DNA of 64,000 bases from Ascarosepion bandense. Its lineage: Eukaryota > Mollusca > Cephalopoda > Sepiida > Sepiidae. Below the pieces are notes generated by a model, which had not been told where the DNA came from, made no database searches, and saw nothing but the letters and a program-made list of their open reading frames with translations. The position numbers and the translations under genes were made by a program. Shown one piece after another: positions 30,540-41,105 of this stretch; the stretch's first letter is position 1; every line of letters starts with the position of its first letter. The stretch covers positions 671,501 to 735,500 of the forward strand of contig JBBBDQ010001685.1 of NCBI GenBank assembly GCA_037127315.1, written 5' to 3'.

Positions 30540-31060
30540 GGATTCTTGTCGATGGTGCATTATTCCAAATTAACTCCCTGAGCTAATTTGCGGCAGGCTT
30601 CATTCAAAATTAACTCTTTAGTCCAGCCTTGGGTCTTGTCTCCACGGCTGGGACCATTTTTCCACAGTCGTTACATTTCGACTGATAGCAGCTCCAAGAG
30701 AAAGCTGCATATTGAGTAAAAACTCCCAGCAACTAACTCTCCAACTAACTTTTCTCGCCGAGTCTGGATTTTTATAACCAGTTTCGATCCTCTCTGTGGA
30801 TCTAGCTGGCCCGAAGCCCTCGGCCAATGAAATCGTATTCCGCCCACTCGATTTGCGGAAGGCTTTAGCCCGACCAATGAGATTTTGCTAACTCACATCA
30901 TCGGATCTCGATTTCCTTCGAGTTCCCACAGATTCTCGCTTACCAGCGGGTCTGTCGGGGGAACGTTGGCCTTCGTGTGACCTTATCCAATCAGTCTGAC
31001 ACTTGTTTTGTCTAAGCGTTTTCGGCTTACCTGAAATATTTATCTCAAACCCCGAAAGAA
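30540..31060 (-). promoter_or_regulatory. LTR-like promoter segment
   Basis: Read on the minus strand it shows two inverted CCAAT boxes (CTCATTGGTCGGGC at about 30880 and TTTCATTGGCCG at about 30830). About 50 bases downstream comes GGTTATAAAAATCCAGACTC (TATA box, about 30780), then a region without a long ORF. The arrangement and higher G+C resemble an LTR promoter or a real core promoter. No matching second LTR is in the window. Solo LTR is the inference. Confidence 0.4.
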
Positions 31061-31276
31061 GAGAAATGTATATTTTCCCAGAATAGTTAGATTTTATATT
31101 CCCCGGCTTTTAGAAGTACTTGATGGTATGATTTTTTTTTTCCTAAGCTCACATCGCGTACCGCAATAAAGCATTAATAATATTGCCAATATCAATTTCT
31201 CTCTCCGTTGTTTAAACCAACCAAGGGAAATTATCCCCGCGGGAGAAGGGAAAGTATCCCTGTGGGAGATAGTGTC

Positions 31277-31279
31277 ACA

Positions 31280-31328
<49 letters not shown>

Positions 31329-31421
31329 GTAGTAACCTATCTTGGAAACCGAATTTGAATTCAAACTTAAAGTAATATGTATCTATCTATCTATCTATCT
31401 ATCTGTCTATCTATCTATCTG

Positions 31422-31474
<53 letters not shown>

Positions 31475-31475
31475 T
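31277..31475. repeat. (CTAT)n arrays with the same spacer
   Basis: CTAT runs at 31277-31328 and 31379-31475 flank GTAGTAACCTATCTTGGAAA, CCGAATTTGAATTCAAACTT. A third spacer-like text GGATGTAGCATAGCGATTAC follows at 31477. Confidence 0.92.
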
Positions 31476-31709
31476 TGGATGTAGCATAGCGATTACTATC
31501 TTGGCAAGTGAGATTGGAAGTCGTATTCCAGCGTTCTCTTTCACAGTAATACTCATCTCTTTACCCCACCCCGCCCCAACGTCCGGTACCTGATCTCTCT
31601 AGTCTGAGTCGGCAAAATATCTAAAAGAACGACGACGCAATATCCATATTATTAGGGAGTGGAGTGAGCAGCATCTTCCCTAAAAAAACTGACTTCATTT
31701 GCAAACCAC

Positions 31710-31790
31710 AGCAGCAGCAGCAGCACCGAACGTGGTGATACTATGACCCTGTACCCTTTGACCCTGTACTATATGACCCTGTACTCAGTG
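31710..31790. repeat. (CAG)n and a 3-copy minirepeat
   Basis: A short CAG run at 31710-31724 is followed by three copies of a TGACCCTGTAC-containing unit between 31743 and 31787. Confidence 0.75.
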
Positions 31791-32207
31791 AAGTTGAGAT
31801 GACTAGCAACAATTTTTTATGCATTGGTGATATATCTCAATGCCGCACTAACGTTTCAAGTGTTCACACATTTCTTTATAATTTACTAAGATAGAATAAA
31901 ATCGGTGCGACAATTTATTAAATAAGTGCAAACGTTAATTAAAATAAAGTCTTTTTTGTATATGTTGTCTTCCTTCAGGACATACACGATCATTGCTCTT
32001 CATAACTTCCTTCTTTTCGTAGCCCTTAGTAAGTTTCTATCTCTCCTAATTCAGGTAGTTTATTCGTTGCTTTTCTCTATACATCTTGCTTTCAGTATGT
32101 CTTGTGAGTATCGAATTCCCAAAACTCTCTTTCTTCATTATCTGCCCTAGAAATGTGTTATGGCGCCCTATCTACATTTGAATGAACTCTGCCTCCTTTA
32201 TAATAAA

Positions 32208-32659
32208 CTAGCAGTATAGCCCGGCGTTGCTCGGGTGTAATGAAAACTTTAAAACTAATCCATGGTTCTGGAGCTCAGACACTTTGGACGTTGGCACGAA
32301 AGACTAAAAAGCAGTAGTTGCTTCCAGTTAAAGCGAAACCGTAGACTGAAAGAAAAATGAATGGATGCAAGTCAAATTTTTATTTCCTGGGTTCGATATC
32401 AAATTTTCTGCACTATTGTAAGAACTGCAACCTTGAAACTTCTGAATATCGTTTCTTATATCTTTGTCTATGAGTGTATCAAATTTGATTAAAATCGGAC
32501 CGCACCTTCTATAACCCGATTTTTTCGATTATCGATTTTCGATATTTATCGGGAGTACCTCGACACAAAACCTAGCTAAGAACATTCGCAGATGCTTATA
32601 GTACAACTGTGTAAATTTTCAAGAAAATCGGTTTAGCCGTTTCGGAGTCTATGGGTAAC

Positions 32660-32724
<65 letters not shown>

Positions 32725-32754
32725 GACAAATTTCCATTTATAAATAAGTTTAGA
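32208..32754 (-). mobile_element. Non-autonomous Helitron-like element, copy 2
   Basis: On the minus strand it starts TCTAAACTTATTTATAAATG, has a (GT)n tract, CCGAAACGGCTAAACCG, then the body, and ends with CCCGAGCAACGCCGGG hairpin and CTATACTGCTAG. The flanks (in that sense) are A and T. It lacks the (TA)n and ~150 bases present in copy 1. Confidence 0.75.
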
Positions 32755-33000
32755 TACTAAACCTGCGAGACTTCATGCCAGGCAGTCGAGACGCAGTGCA
32801 ACTTGTCAGTTTGGACGGACATATCAATCTGCTGATTAATAACACTCTTATGGTTGGTTGTTTTGATTTTGTGGCAACTCAACCTAGGCAAGTCATTTAT
32901 TACCAACTAAACTTTATTATATTTATTGCTGGTAATACCTTTTTCTTTCAACAATTGTTTTTTATATAAGTTTTTGTGTCTAGTAATACTTTTTTTCTTT

Positions 33001-33332
33001 TCGAGTATCAAGATTCATTGGGATTTGTTTTTATGGGCAGGATTCTACTCTTGTTATTTAACCCATAACTGGAGGGAAGGGACGGATTAATACCTTTCCC
33101 AAGGTTACCAGTGCTAAAGTGAATACAGGGTATTCAACTGGAATTCGAATTCGGCTCACCGATTTCTCTTTCCGAGCCGATATCCACTGCACCACAACGC
33201 ACATCCGTCACTATACGCTTACAGCACCTGGTATTCCCAAGCGGTCACCAATCAAAGTATGACCAGGCTCAACGTTGCTTAACTTAGGTGATCGAGCGAG
33301 AGTCGGTGTATTCAACGTGACAGGCCGTAAGC
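33001..33332 (-). mobile_element. Chimeric 5S rRNA-tRNA SINE, copy 2
   Basis: Same composite order as 23471-23812: a 5S-like unit at 33332-33217 (CCGTAAGC end to GCTTACAGC end), a short linker, a tRNA head with GCAGTGGATATCGG and GAATTCGAATTCC, the shared family A body (GGGAAAGGTATTAATCC, TTATGGGTTAAATAACA), and the tail CAAATCCCAATGAATCTTGA. It differs from copy 1 at scattered positions, so the two are independent dispersed copies. Confidence 0.88.
33217..33332 (-). ncRNA. 5S rRNA-like module (within SINE), copy 2
   Basis: 116 nt with the 5S block order TCACCTAAGTTAAGCAACG, CCTGGTCATACTTTGATTGG, TGACCGCTTGGGAATACC, GGTGCTGTAAGC. Not a ribosomal gene because it is fused to a SINE body. Confidence 0.85.
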
Positions 33333-33479
33333 ATAACACTCTTATTTTGTATATATGTTCTGTTAGTCGAATACAATAGTTCAACCTACCTTCTTTTATT
33401 CTTGTCTTTTTTCTTGGCTCTAACAGACCACAACAATAAAAAAGAAGGCGACAGGAAAAATAAAGAAAGAAAAGTATAT

Positions 33480-34345
33480 AAATTCTAATAAACGAATGTC
33501 AAATAGAAGAAAAAGTGGCAAAACGTGATAAAATCAAGTATCATTGAAAGTAATCACAAACACGAGAAAAATGATGATAAAACTAATGTCAAAACATGGA
33601 AAGATCAGTGGAAATAATCGTCAGGAAGAAGAACCTCGCCGTAAAACCAGTGATTAAAACAAGAGAAAGGCTGTAAAATAAAAGCAAAATATTAAATGTC
33701 GGTAAAATGAATGGTAAAAACAAGAAAAAAGAGCAGTAAAAACAAACAGCAAAAAAAAAAAAACAATTAATTAGCAGCAAAGCTGGTGAGAAGCTATGAT
33801 GAGTGAACGATTAAATCAAGTAAATAAATAAGTATCCAGTAAATAAGAGAAAAACACGCAAATGAGCGGTAAAATCAGTCACTTAAGTGCCATACATAAT
33901 ACACGTTTTGGGCGATCATGTCCCGAAAGAGACATGACTGACTGGGCAGAAGATTATCCCACAGTAGGTTGCCATTGCTTTCTGTGGTAGACTGGTTTGC
34001 CAGCCAAGGCTATAGAACCCAGTCGCTTCTATTATTTAACCCGTAACTGGAGGGAAGAGACGGATTAATAACTTTCTCAAGGGGATTTGTGCGTAAGTGA
34101 ATGCAAAGAATTCAACTGGAATTCGAACTCGGCACCGAGTGGTGAAATAAATGACAAAAATAACTAAGTAGAAATCAAATGAAAGGCAAAGACTTGAAAA
34201 GAGTGATAAAATAATGTCAAAAGGAAGCAAAGGACAATAAAAACAGTGGTAAAGAAGAAAACAATCGGTAAAAAAGTGGCTAAATCAAGTAAATGTCAGT
34301 AAGATGAATGGTAAAAAACGAGAAAAATTTTAAAATTGAATTACA
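33480..34345. repeat. Irregular GGTAAAA-rich repeat, split by a SINE
   Basis: Phrases such as GGTAAAATGAATGGTAAAAA, ACAAGAAAAA, GTGGTAAA and ATAAAATCAAGTA recur with irregular spacing on both sides of the SINE at 33896-34139. The period is not fixed. Confidence 0.5.
33896..34139 (-). mobile_element. SINE family A copy, 5' truncated
   Basis: Complete order of family blocks from AAGTGCCATACATAATACAC through GAGACATGACTGACTGGGCA to GAATTCGAACTCGG (B box, inverted). The A box is missing. Confidence 0.88.
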
Positions 34346-34361
34346 AAAACAATTAACAAGT

Positions 34362-34412
34362 ATATCCACCTAGAGGTCCTTGACAAAATCCAACGGAAAA
34401 TCTGTAAACTGG
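34362..34412 (+). mobile_element. Short LINE family A remnant
   Basis: TATCCACCTAGAGGTCCTTG, ACAAAATCCAACGG matches 24205-24250 closely, an isolated ~50-base piece. Confidence 0.7.
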
Positions 34413-35200
34413 TTCAAGTTACTTTCTTTTCTATCTTTCTTCCTGGCCCTAACAGGCCAGGAGAAAATGTCAGTTGACTTTTTCTGATTCGAACTATAAT
34501 TGTCCATTTTGTTTACATTTTCGTTAAAATTTCGCAACGTATGTACAATTCTGACATTCTATATGGGCACATTTATTTTCCAACACGACCTGAAATATCT
34601 TGGGGCGCTACCTTGTGATTACTTTAAGAAATTTTCAGAAATAGTTCTCCGAGCTTCTTGTCGGACATTCCGAAGATCTTATTGAGATATTGGATAAATT
34701 TTGTTCAGTTCTTTGTCAAGATGATCCAACATGGCTCAGAAATGTTTATGTTTGAATAATTCATAATTCAGTGTTATATGATGTAACAAAGAAAAACATA
34801 TTCACCTGAAAATGGTCAGGTAGAAGGACTGCATGGAAGTGGGTAACAAAGAAGATGGTGTCCACAGAAAAATATTGAAAGACCCTCAGAAAACGTGAAA
34901 GACAGTGTCCCACCCTTTAACAATGAAACCAGACAAAAAAGCCATAACTTCTGGAATAAAACGTCACAAAAATTACGTTGTCACGAAGCCGGAAATGACT
35001 CAGCTACACCAAACTTTCAATCAAATGAGTGACAATCAAATCAACAAACTGAAACAAAAACAACAACCTACGCAGCAACAGCAAGTAGAAATATCCTGGA
35101 AAGGCTAATCTAATTAAAAATCTATCGGATATAAAGCTTTCCAATATAGAATGAAAATCCCTCGGCTGCAGCATTAAATTTCACACCGGCATCTGCAAAA
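34413..35200. other. Spacer with an unassigned open stretch
   Basis: An open stretch at 34905-35108 would encode a polar, glutamine-rich 67-residue peptide (QQPTQQQQ near its end). It has no recognisable domain and no supporting context, so it is not called as a gene. Confidence 0.3.
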
Positions 35201-35204
35201 GAGA

Positions 35205-35475
35205 CATAGTAGATACTATAGTAATAAATACTAGTAGATAGCGATAAATGCTAGTAATAAATACTATAGTGCTTAAATACTAGTAATAAATACTATAGTA
35301 ATAAATACTATAGTAATAAATACTATTAGATAGTAATAAATACTAGTAATAAATACTACAGTAATAAATACTATAGTAATAAATACTAGTAATAAATGCT
35401 ATAGTGCTTAAATACTAATCATAAATACTATAGTAATAAATACTAGTAGACACATGGTAATACTATAGTAATAAA
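35205..35475. repeat. AT-rich minisatellite (AATAAATACTATAGT)
   Basis: Roughly 15-base units alternating AATAAATACTATAGT and AATAAATACTAGT, in about 18 imperfect copies. Confidence 0.88.
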
Positions 35476-35764
35476 GCAAAACGATTCCGAATTCACTAAG
35501 GATTCAATCAAGTCATAATCACTGCTACTCTAGAAACCAGTAATGAAAATACATTACCACTAAACACACTAAAGAACCTAGCAAGAAATAAACAAATACA
35601 CATCCCTCCCTCAAACAAGAGAGGGGATTGTGATCATGAACAAGAGTATATACATATATGTCTCCACACACACTTCCATTTTATTTTATTTATATTCCTT
35701 CTATAAGTTTTGTCTATGCAATAAAACATTGTTACATGTAAACTATTATAATTACATTCCTTTG

Positions 35765-36285
35765 CTCGACAAGGGTCCTGGGCATGACAGTAAACTGCAT
35801 CCGGCAGCAAGGCCTCTGATTAGGAGGTTGCAAGGGGCATGAGACCACCTCATAATTGCTGTTGTTCCCAGACCCGAAGTAGTAGCACCTGTTAAGGTCC
35901 CATCTATGGGAAAATAGTTAACCCAAAACCGGGGTCAAAATGCTATGAAAGTATAAAAATAAACTTTATAGAAATATATACATAAAAATAGACTTTTTAT
36001 AGAAAAATAAACCTTTTTGAAAAAAAATATTACCAAAAACATATTTTTGAGGAAAACAAATTTCCGCAAAACATTTTTAAATACAAAACTAGAAGACATT
36101 TTCAGTTTTCTAAAATAAAAAAGAATAAAGACAAAAAAATTTTCATCGAAATCCGACAAAATCAACCTTCTCGCTATAACCGAACATTAAAAAGACATCT
36201 TAAAACCGTACGTTTTTGACATTAAATAACCTGCAGAGGTTGATATGCCATTAAACAAAACTCAAACATGTTCGACAAATCATCC
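35765..36285 (+). repeat. Dispersed repeat D, long copy
   Basis: GGGCATGACAGTAAACTGCA, CCGGCAGCAAGGC, CTGTTGTTCCCAGACC, TATGGGAAAATAGTTAACC, TATAGAAATATATACATAAA and finally a module ATTAAATAACCTGCAGAGGT, TGATATGCCATTAAACAAA. The terminal module is the inverse of one unit of the ~80-bp satellite at 54545 and 58690. Confidence 0.82.
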
Positions 36286-36635
36286 CATTCAACCACAAAG
36301 TTATTACTACTTCTACAAAAATATCCTATCAACTAATAACACTAACAAAAAGTTGCAATATAAAGTCAACAAAACTCTTACTTCCAGCAACTGGTGCCAT
36401 GTAAACCCTAATTATATTACCCCTAATTATTGCCATAAATAAATTAATATGATAACCCAACGGTCTATATTTTATATATAAGTGTATATGTAGTGTTGAG
36501 TTATGATAGGTTTCGCCGCCAAGGTTGCTGTTTTTTCAGTAGTTTTATTGATAACATGTGTTTGCACAAGCAGATTTTTTTTTTATCGTAAAGTGCTCGA
36601 TATCGGCGTGGAGAGAGAACGTTAATAGCTTTAGA
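36286..36635. other. Spacer, no recognised gene
   Basis: An open stretch at 36245-36442 overlaps the end of repeat D and has no recognisable family. Otherwise AT-rich DNA without structure. Confidence 0.3.
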
Positions 36636-36755
36636 GCAAATATTTGTCACTTTCTGAGAACACCGTTATGATGTCATCATCATAATGGTGTCTTCACGAA
36701 ACTTTGAAGTCGGCATGAAGCTGCTCAGTTAAAGTGACAAATTCATTGAATTAAA
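36636..36755. repeat. Nested hairpin element
   Basis: Outer arms ATATTTGTCACTTTCTGAG and CTCAGTTAAAGTGACAAATT enclose an inner perfect-like hairpin ACACCGTTATGATG / CATCATAATGGTGT with a TCAT loop. Confidence 0.75.
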
Positions 36756-36783
36756 ACTAGATATATATTTGAGTGTGTGTGTG

Positions 36784-36786
<3 letters not shown>

Positions 36787-36868
<82 letters not shown>

Positions 36869-36895
36869 TGTGTGTATATATATATATATATATAT
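36787..36895. repeat. (TA)n-(GT)n-(TA)n compound microsatellite
   Basis: TA, GT, TA, GTGTGTAT and TA runs in succession, ending at the start of the next hairpin. Confidence 0.93.
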
Positions 36896-37115
36896 AAGAA
36901 CAAATTTAGGCAGACACGTTATTTCATGGTAAATCGGAAGTATAGGCCTATTTCAAGCGAACTATCATCAGCTTCCGTCTTTATTGTACAGAACTCTGTA
37001 CAATTCTACAATTCTGTACAATAAAGACGGAAGCTGATGATGGTTCGCTTGAAATAGGCCTATACATCCGATTTACTATGAAACAACGTGTCTGCCTAAA
37101 TTTTTTTCTTATATT
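36895..37115. repeat. Near-perfect ~95-bp hairpin
   Basis: The left arm starts AATTTAGGCAGACACG and passes AGTATAGGCCTATTTCAAGC and CATCAGCTTCCGTCTTTATT. The right arm repeats it inversely, ending CGTGTCTGCCTAAATTT. Arms are about 95 bases with few mismatches. The loop region itself contains TGTACAGAA / TTCTGTACA. Confidence 0.9.
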
Positions 37116-37984
37116 TGTTCTATATGTATTTATATACATATATATTTAAGAGAGCTCTAAATATATCCTACCTCTGTATGTACAGGATAGTCCTTTGGAT
37201 TTTCTATATCTACACCGCATGCTGAAGATGGTCGGAGCATACAGCGGCTGAAACGTCTTACTAAAGACTAAGGACAGTATTCTGAGTAATGTAAATACTG
37301 CCACTAAATTATGATTAGTCATTTTAACAAGTGTATATTTCTGTTACTTTATATCGCAACTCTCAGGTTGTTACTGTATCATTGTTAATTAACAACCTGT
37401 TAGAAGTCAACATTAATAATAATGACAAAAGTTTATCTAAAAAAATTCGAAAACGAGAAAATGGAATCTATTTAATCTGGTGTAAAGTGTTGCAGCACAT
37501 TTCCAAAATATATTCTTATTTTACTGTTTCATGTCATTAAATCCTGTTATAAATTTGTTAGCTTCGCGTATATTGTCCATCGTAATGTCAGAGGTTAACT
37601 TTTGCAGTGATAAAAAGAAATTAATGTTAGAATCAGTCAAAACTTGTTCTAAAATCTGGAATTTTTTTAATAGAAAAATTAATTAGAAAATATAACCTCA
37701 CGCTAAAATATTGGACACAGTGAATTATTAAAGGTTTTTAAGAAATAAAAATAATAATGTGGCTATAAACCCCAAAAGTGATTTGAACATATAGTAATAG
37801 AAATGGAAATTTTAGCCGTTTCCTTAAAAGGAAACATTTGCTATTCATTGACCGAGCAGCTAGAACTAATATCTGTTGAAATTTATAAAATCCTATTCTT
37901 TAAACTTTTTTTCTGGAAAGTACGATTCTCCTGCCCAGTAACTACTATCGCCCTTTCTATTATTGATGTAGGTTTTCTTCCGAA

Positions 37985-38208
37985 TAATGTAGCAAGAGAA
38001 AGCGAGAAGAAGAGACTAAGCACAAACTTAAAGAAATGTATAGTCATAAACAAAAAGAAGACTCAAAATGCCTACAACAGGTTGGAAAAACAGGACAATT
38101 AAAGAAATTTAAATACCTGGGAAACGTTCTGACAGAGGATGGAAAGTGAGACATTTAGATCCTAAGACGCATTGGCATGACCAATAAGGCATTTCGAAAG
38201 ATAAACGG
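37985..38208 (+). pseudogene. RTE-like LINE reverse transcriptase thumb, fragment
   Basis: The frames give ESEKKRLSTNLKKCIVINKK, then FKYLGNVLTEDGK, IRRRIGMTNKAF and RKINGVLRD. This is the usual thumb region ahead of the C-terminus in this LINE family. It leads directly into the tandem array at 38209. Confidence 0.75.
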
Positions 38209-39842
38209 AGTACTGAGAGACAGAAAAATCGTATTAAAAACAAAGAATATAGTGCTGGAATGCTATGTGATATCTGTCCTTCTGTAGGGAAGTTAATATC
38301 GGACGATCTCATCAAGGATGACGAAGAGGCTTGAGGCAGCAGAAATGTGGTTTTACGGAAGGATGCTGAGGATACCATGGACGGAGCATGTGTACTGAGA
38401 GACAGAAAAATCGTATTAAAAATAAAGAATATAGTGCTGGAATTCTACCTGATATCTGTCCTTTTGTATGAACGTGAATGTTGGCCGATCTCATCAAGGA
38501 TGAAAAAGAGGTTTGAGGCAGCAGAAATGTGGTTTTATAGAAGGATGCTGAAGCTACCATGGACGGAGCATGTGTACTGAGAGACAGCAAAATCGTATTA
38601 AAAACAAAGAATATAGTGCTGGAATGCTATGTGATATCTGTCCTTCTATATGAACGTGAATGTTAGACGATCTCATCAAGGATGACGAAGAGGCTTGAGG
38701 CAGCAGAAATGTGGTTTTATAGAAGGATGCTGAAGCTACCATGGACGGAGCATGTGTACTGAGAGACAGCAAAATCTTATTAAAAACAAAGAATATAGTG
38801 CTGGAATGCTATGTGATATCTGTCCTTCTGTATGAACGTGAATGTTAGACGATCTTATCAAGGATGACGAAGAGGTTTGAGGCAGCAGAAATGTGGTTTT
38901 ATATAAGGATGCTGAAGCTACCAGGGACTGAGCATGTGTACTGAGAGATAGAAAAATCGTAATAAAACAAAGAATATAGTGCTGGAATGCTATGTGATAT
39001 CTGTCCTTCTGTATGGACGTGAATGTTGGACGATCTCATCAAGGATGAAGAAGAGGTTTGAGGCAGCAGAAATGTGGTTTATAGAAGGATGCTGAAGCTA
39101 CCATTGACGGAGCATGTGTACTGAGAGACAGTAAAATCGTATTAAAAATAAAGAATATAGTGCAGGAATTCTATCTGATATCTGTCCTTCTGGATGAACG
39201 TGAATGTTGGACGATCTCATCAAGGAAAACGAAGAGGCTTGAGGCAGCAGAAATGTGGTTTTATAGAAGGATGCTGAAGCTACCATGGACGAAGCATGTG
39301 TACTGAAAGACAGAAAAATCGTATTAAAAACAATGAATATAGTGCTGGAATGCTATGTGATATCTGTCCTTCTGTATGGAAATGAATGTTGGACGATCTC
39401 ATCAAGGAAAACGAAGAGGCTTGAGGCACGAAATGTGGGTTTATAGAAGGATGCTGAAGCTACCATGGACGGAGCATGTGTACTGAGAGACAGAAAAGTC
39501 GTATTAAAAACAAAGAATATAGTGCTGGAATGTTATGTGATATCTGTCCTTCTGTATGAACGTGAATGTTGGACGATCTCATCAAGGATGAAGAAGAGGT
39601 TTGAGGCAGCAGAAATGTGGTTTTATAGAAGTATGCTGAAGCTACTTTCGACGGAGCATGTGTACTGAGAGACAAAAAAATCGTATTAAAAACAAAGAAT
39701 ATAGTGCTGGAATGCTATGTGATATCTGTCCTTCTGTATGGAAGTGAATTTTGGACGATCTCATCAAGGATAAAGGAGAGATTCGAGGCAGCAGAAATGT
39801 GGTTTTACAGAAGGATGCTGAGGATACTATGGACGGTGCACA
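38209..39842 (+). repeat. LINE-derived satellite: nine tandem ~182-bp units
   Basis: The phrase TGTACTGAGAGACAG (first unit GAGTACTGAGAGACAG) starts units at 38209, 38391, 38573, 38755, 38937, 39117, 39299, 39479 and 39661, periods 180-182. Each unit equals the LINE RT C-terminal coding segment (frames give DRKIVLKTKNIVLECYVISV, LLYERECW, SSRMKKRFEAAEMWFYRRML, PWTEHV). Because 182 is not divisible by 3, the frame shifts at each junction. No long continuous protein is encoded, so this is DNA-level amplification. Confidence 0.93.
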
Positions 39843-40160
39843 TGCGCAATTATTAGATGCTGGAGAGAATTCAAACGAGAAGAAAACTCATACGCAACAT
39901 CACAAAGAGACAGCTGAGTTTCCTTGGACTCGTAATGAGAAAAGAAGACCTGGAAAACATAATACTCACAGGACGGATAGATAGAGAAAAAGAGGGGGAA
40001 GCAGCGTGCGACGTATTTGATAGGCCTAAAAAATGGATGGCGTAGCGAGGTTGGGGTGAGATGCCAAGAGGAAAATATTGAGAGCGACAAGAGACTGAAC
40101 CAAGTGGAAGTCTATGATTGCCGACATGCTGAAAGAACATGGCACATGAAGAAAATGAAG
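39843..40160 (+). pseudogene. RTE-like LINE C-terminus after the array
   Basis: Frames give RIQTRRKLIRNITKRQLSFLG and LVMRKEDLENIILTGRID, then FDRPKKWMA and a 3' end ACATGGCACATGAAGAAAAT. It is the single-copy continuation of the LINE beyond the amplified segment. Confidence 0.78.
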
Positions 40161-40567
40161 TGATTCAAATGATACAATGTTAATAGCAGACACATAAATA
40201 AAACTACAAAGACTACTTCAGAAGTTACGGAAAGAAAGCGAAGATGAAAGGACGTAGCTTCGATTGCAAGAAGACTGAATGCATTGTTGATAGCTAAAAA
40301 AACAGACTAATACGAATTATAGACGCCGAAATCAAAACAGGTAGAAGTTAGATATCTGGGAAAATCGTAATTATATTCTTAGAATAAGATAGAGAAATAT
40401 CTTCACTGAACTTAATATTTTGTAATTTGAAAAAGTCTGATGCCTTCAATGAGCTATTTTTCTTTTTCTTGTTAATAAATAACATATTAAAGTTCTTGAC
40501 ACACACTCATATACATACATAATGGTCACCGACTCTTTTTTCCATTGTCTGAAGTGTCATAGAAGTG

Positions 40568-41105
40568 TCAACTATTTTCAGCTTCTGCTCTGGCGTCAAC
40601 ATTCTTGCGTTTGATCCCAATTTGGCAACTCGGATACGGTCACTTTCTCACCGGCGCAGTGTGACGTCTCTGTGTCTCTTCTACAAGTATTTTCACAACT
40701 TCTGCTCTGATGTACTTAGCTCATTAGTGCTCCTATATACAAATTTACTCGAGCCACATGATTAGCAACTAGGTTACACCCTTTTACTGTGAAATCAATA
40801 AGATATAAACGCAAATTCTACTCCATCAGCTTCTTTTCTCGCACCTCCCGCCTGTGGAATTCTCTTAAATTTACTTGCTTTCCCGACAGCTACAATCTCT
40901 AAGAATTTAAATGTAAAGTCACTAGTCATCTACTATCTCAGTGACTTGCGTCCTCTCTCTCATGCTCTCATCTCATTTCTGCAGTATTCTCATCCCTTTC
41001 CTACCCGCTTCCTGACACCCGCTGCATTCTGTCCCTCCTTTTCATAATTTTTCTCAACGAAGTGGCAGTATAATGACTTGTTTGGGGCGATACGAATATA
41101 AAAAA
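40568..41105 (+). pseudogene. LINE family A 3' end, degenerate
   Basis: DPNLATRIRSLSHRRSVTSL, CLFYKYFHNFCSDVLSSLV, then FTVKSIRYKRKFYS-like text and SRLWNSLKFTCFPDSYNL-like text with stops. The 3' UTR ends AAGTGGCAGTATAATGAC and a GATACGAATATAAAAA tail. Confidence 0.8.

Noticed and set aside
29585..31475. CRISPR-like array (repeat-spacer-repeat)
   Set aside because: The repeats are plain CTAT microsatellites and the spacers are the same sequence, opposite to a CRISPR array; the genome is eukaryotic.
34905..35108. Gln-rich 67-codon stretch as a gene
   Set aside because: No domain, no flanking exon or promoter signal, and similar-length stretches occur by chance here.
36773..37024. Open stretch of I-Y and C-V repeats
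   Set aside because: Translation of TA and GT microsatellites. The same applies to the stretches at 15119-15367, 31342-31593 and 50004-50264.
38209..39842. A protein with nine tandem repeats
   Set aside because: The 182-bp period shifts frame at each junction and stops occur in every unit.
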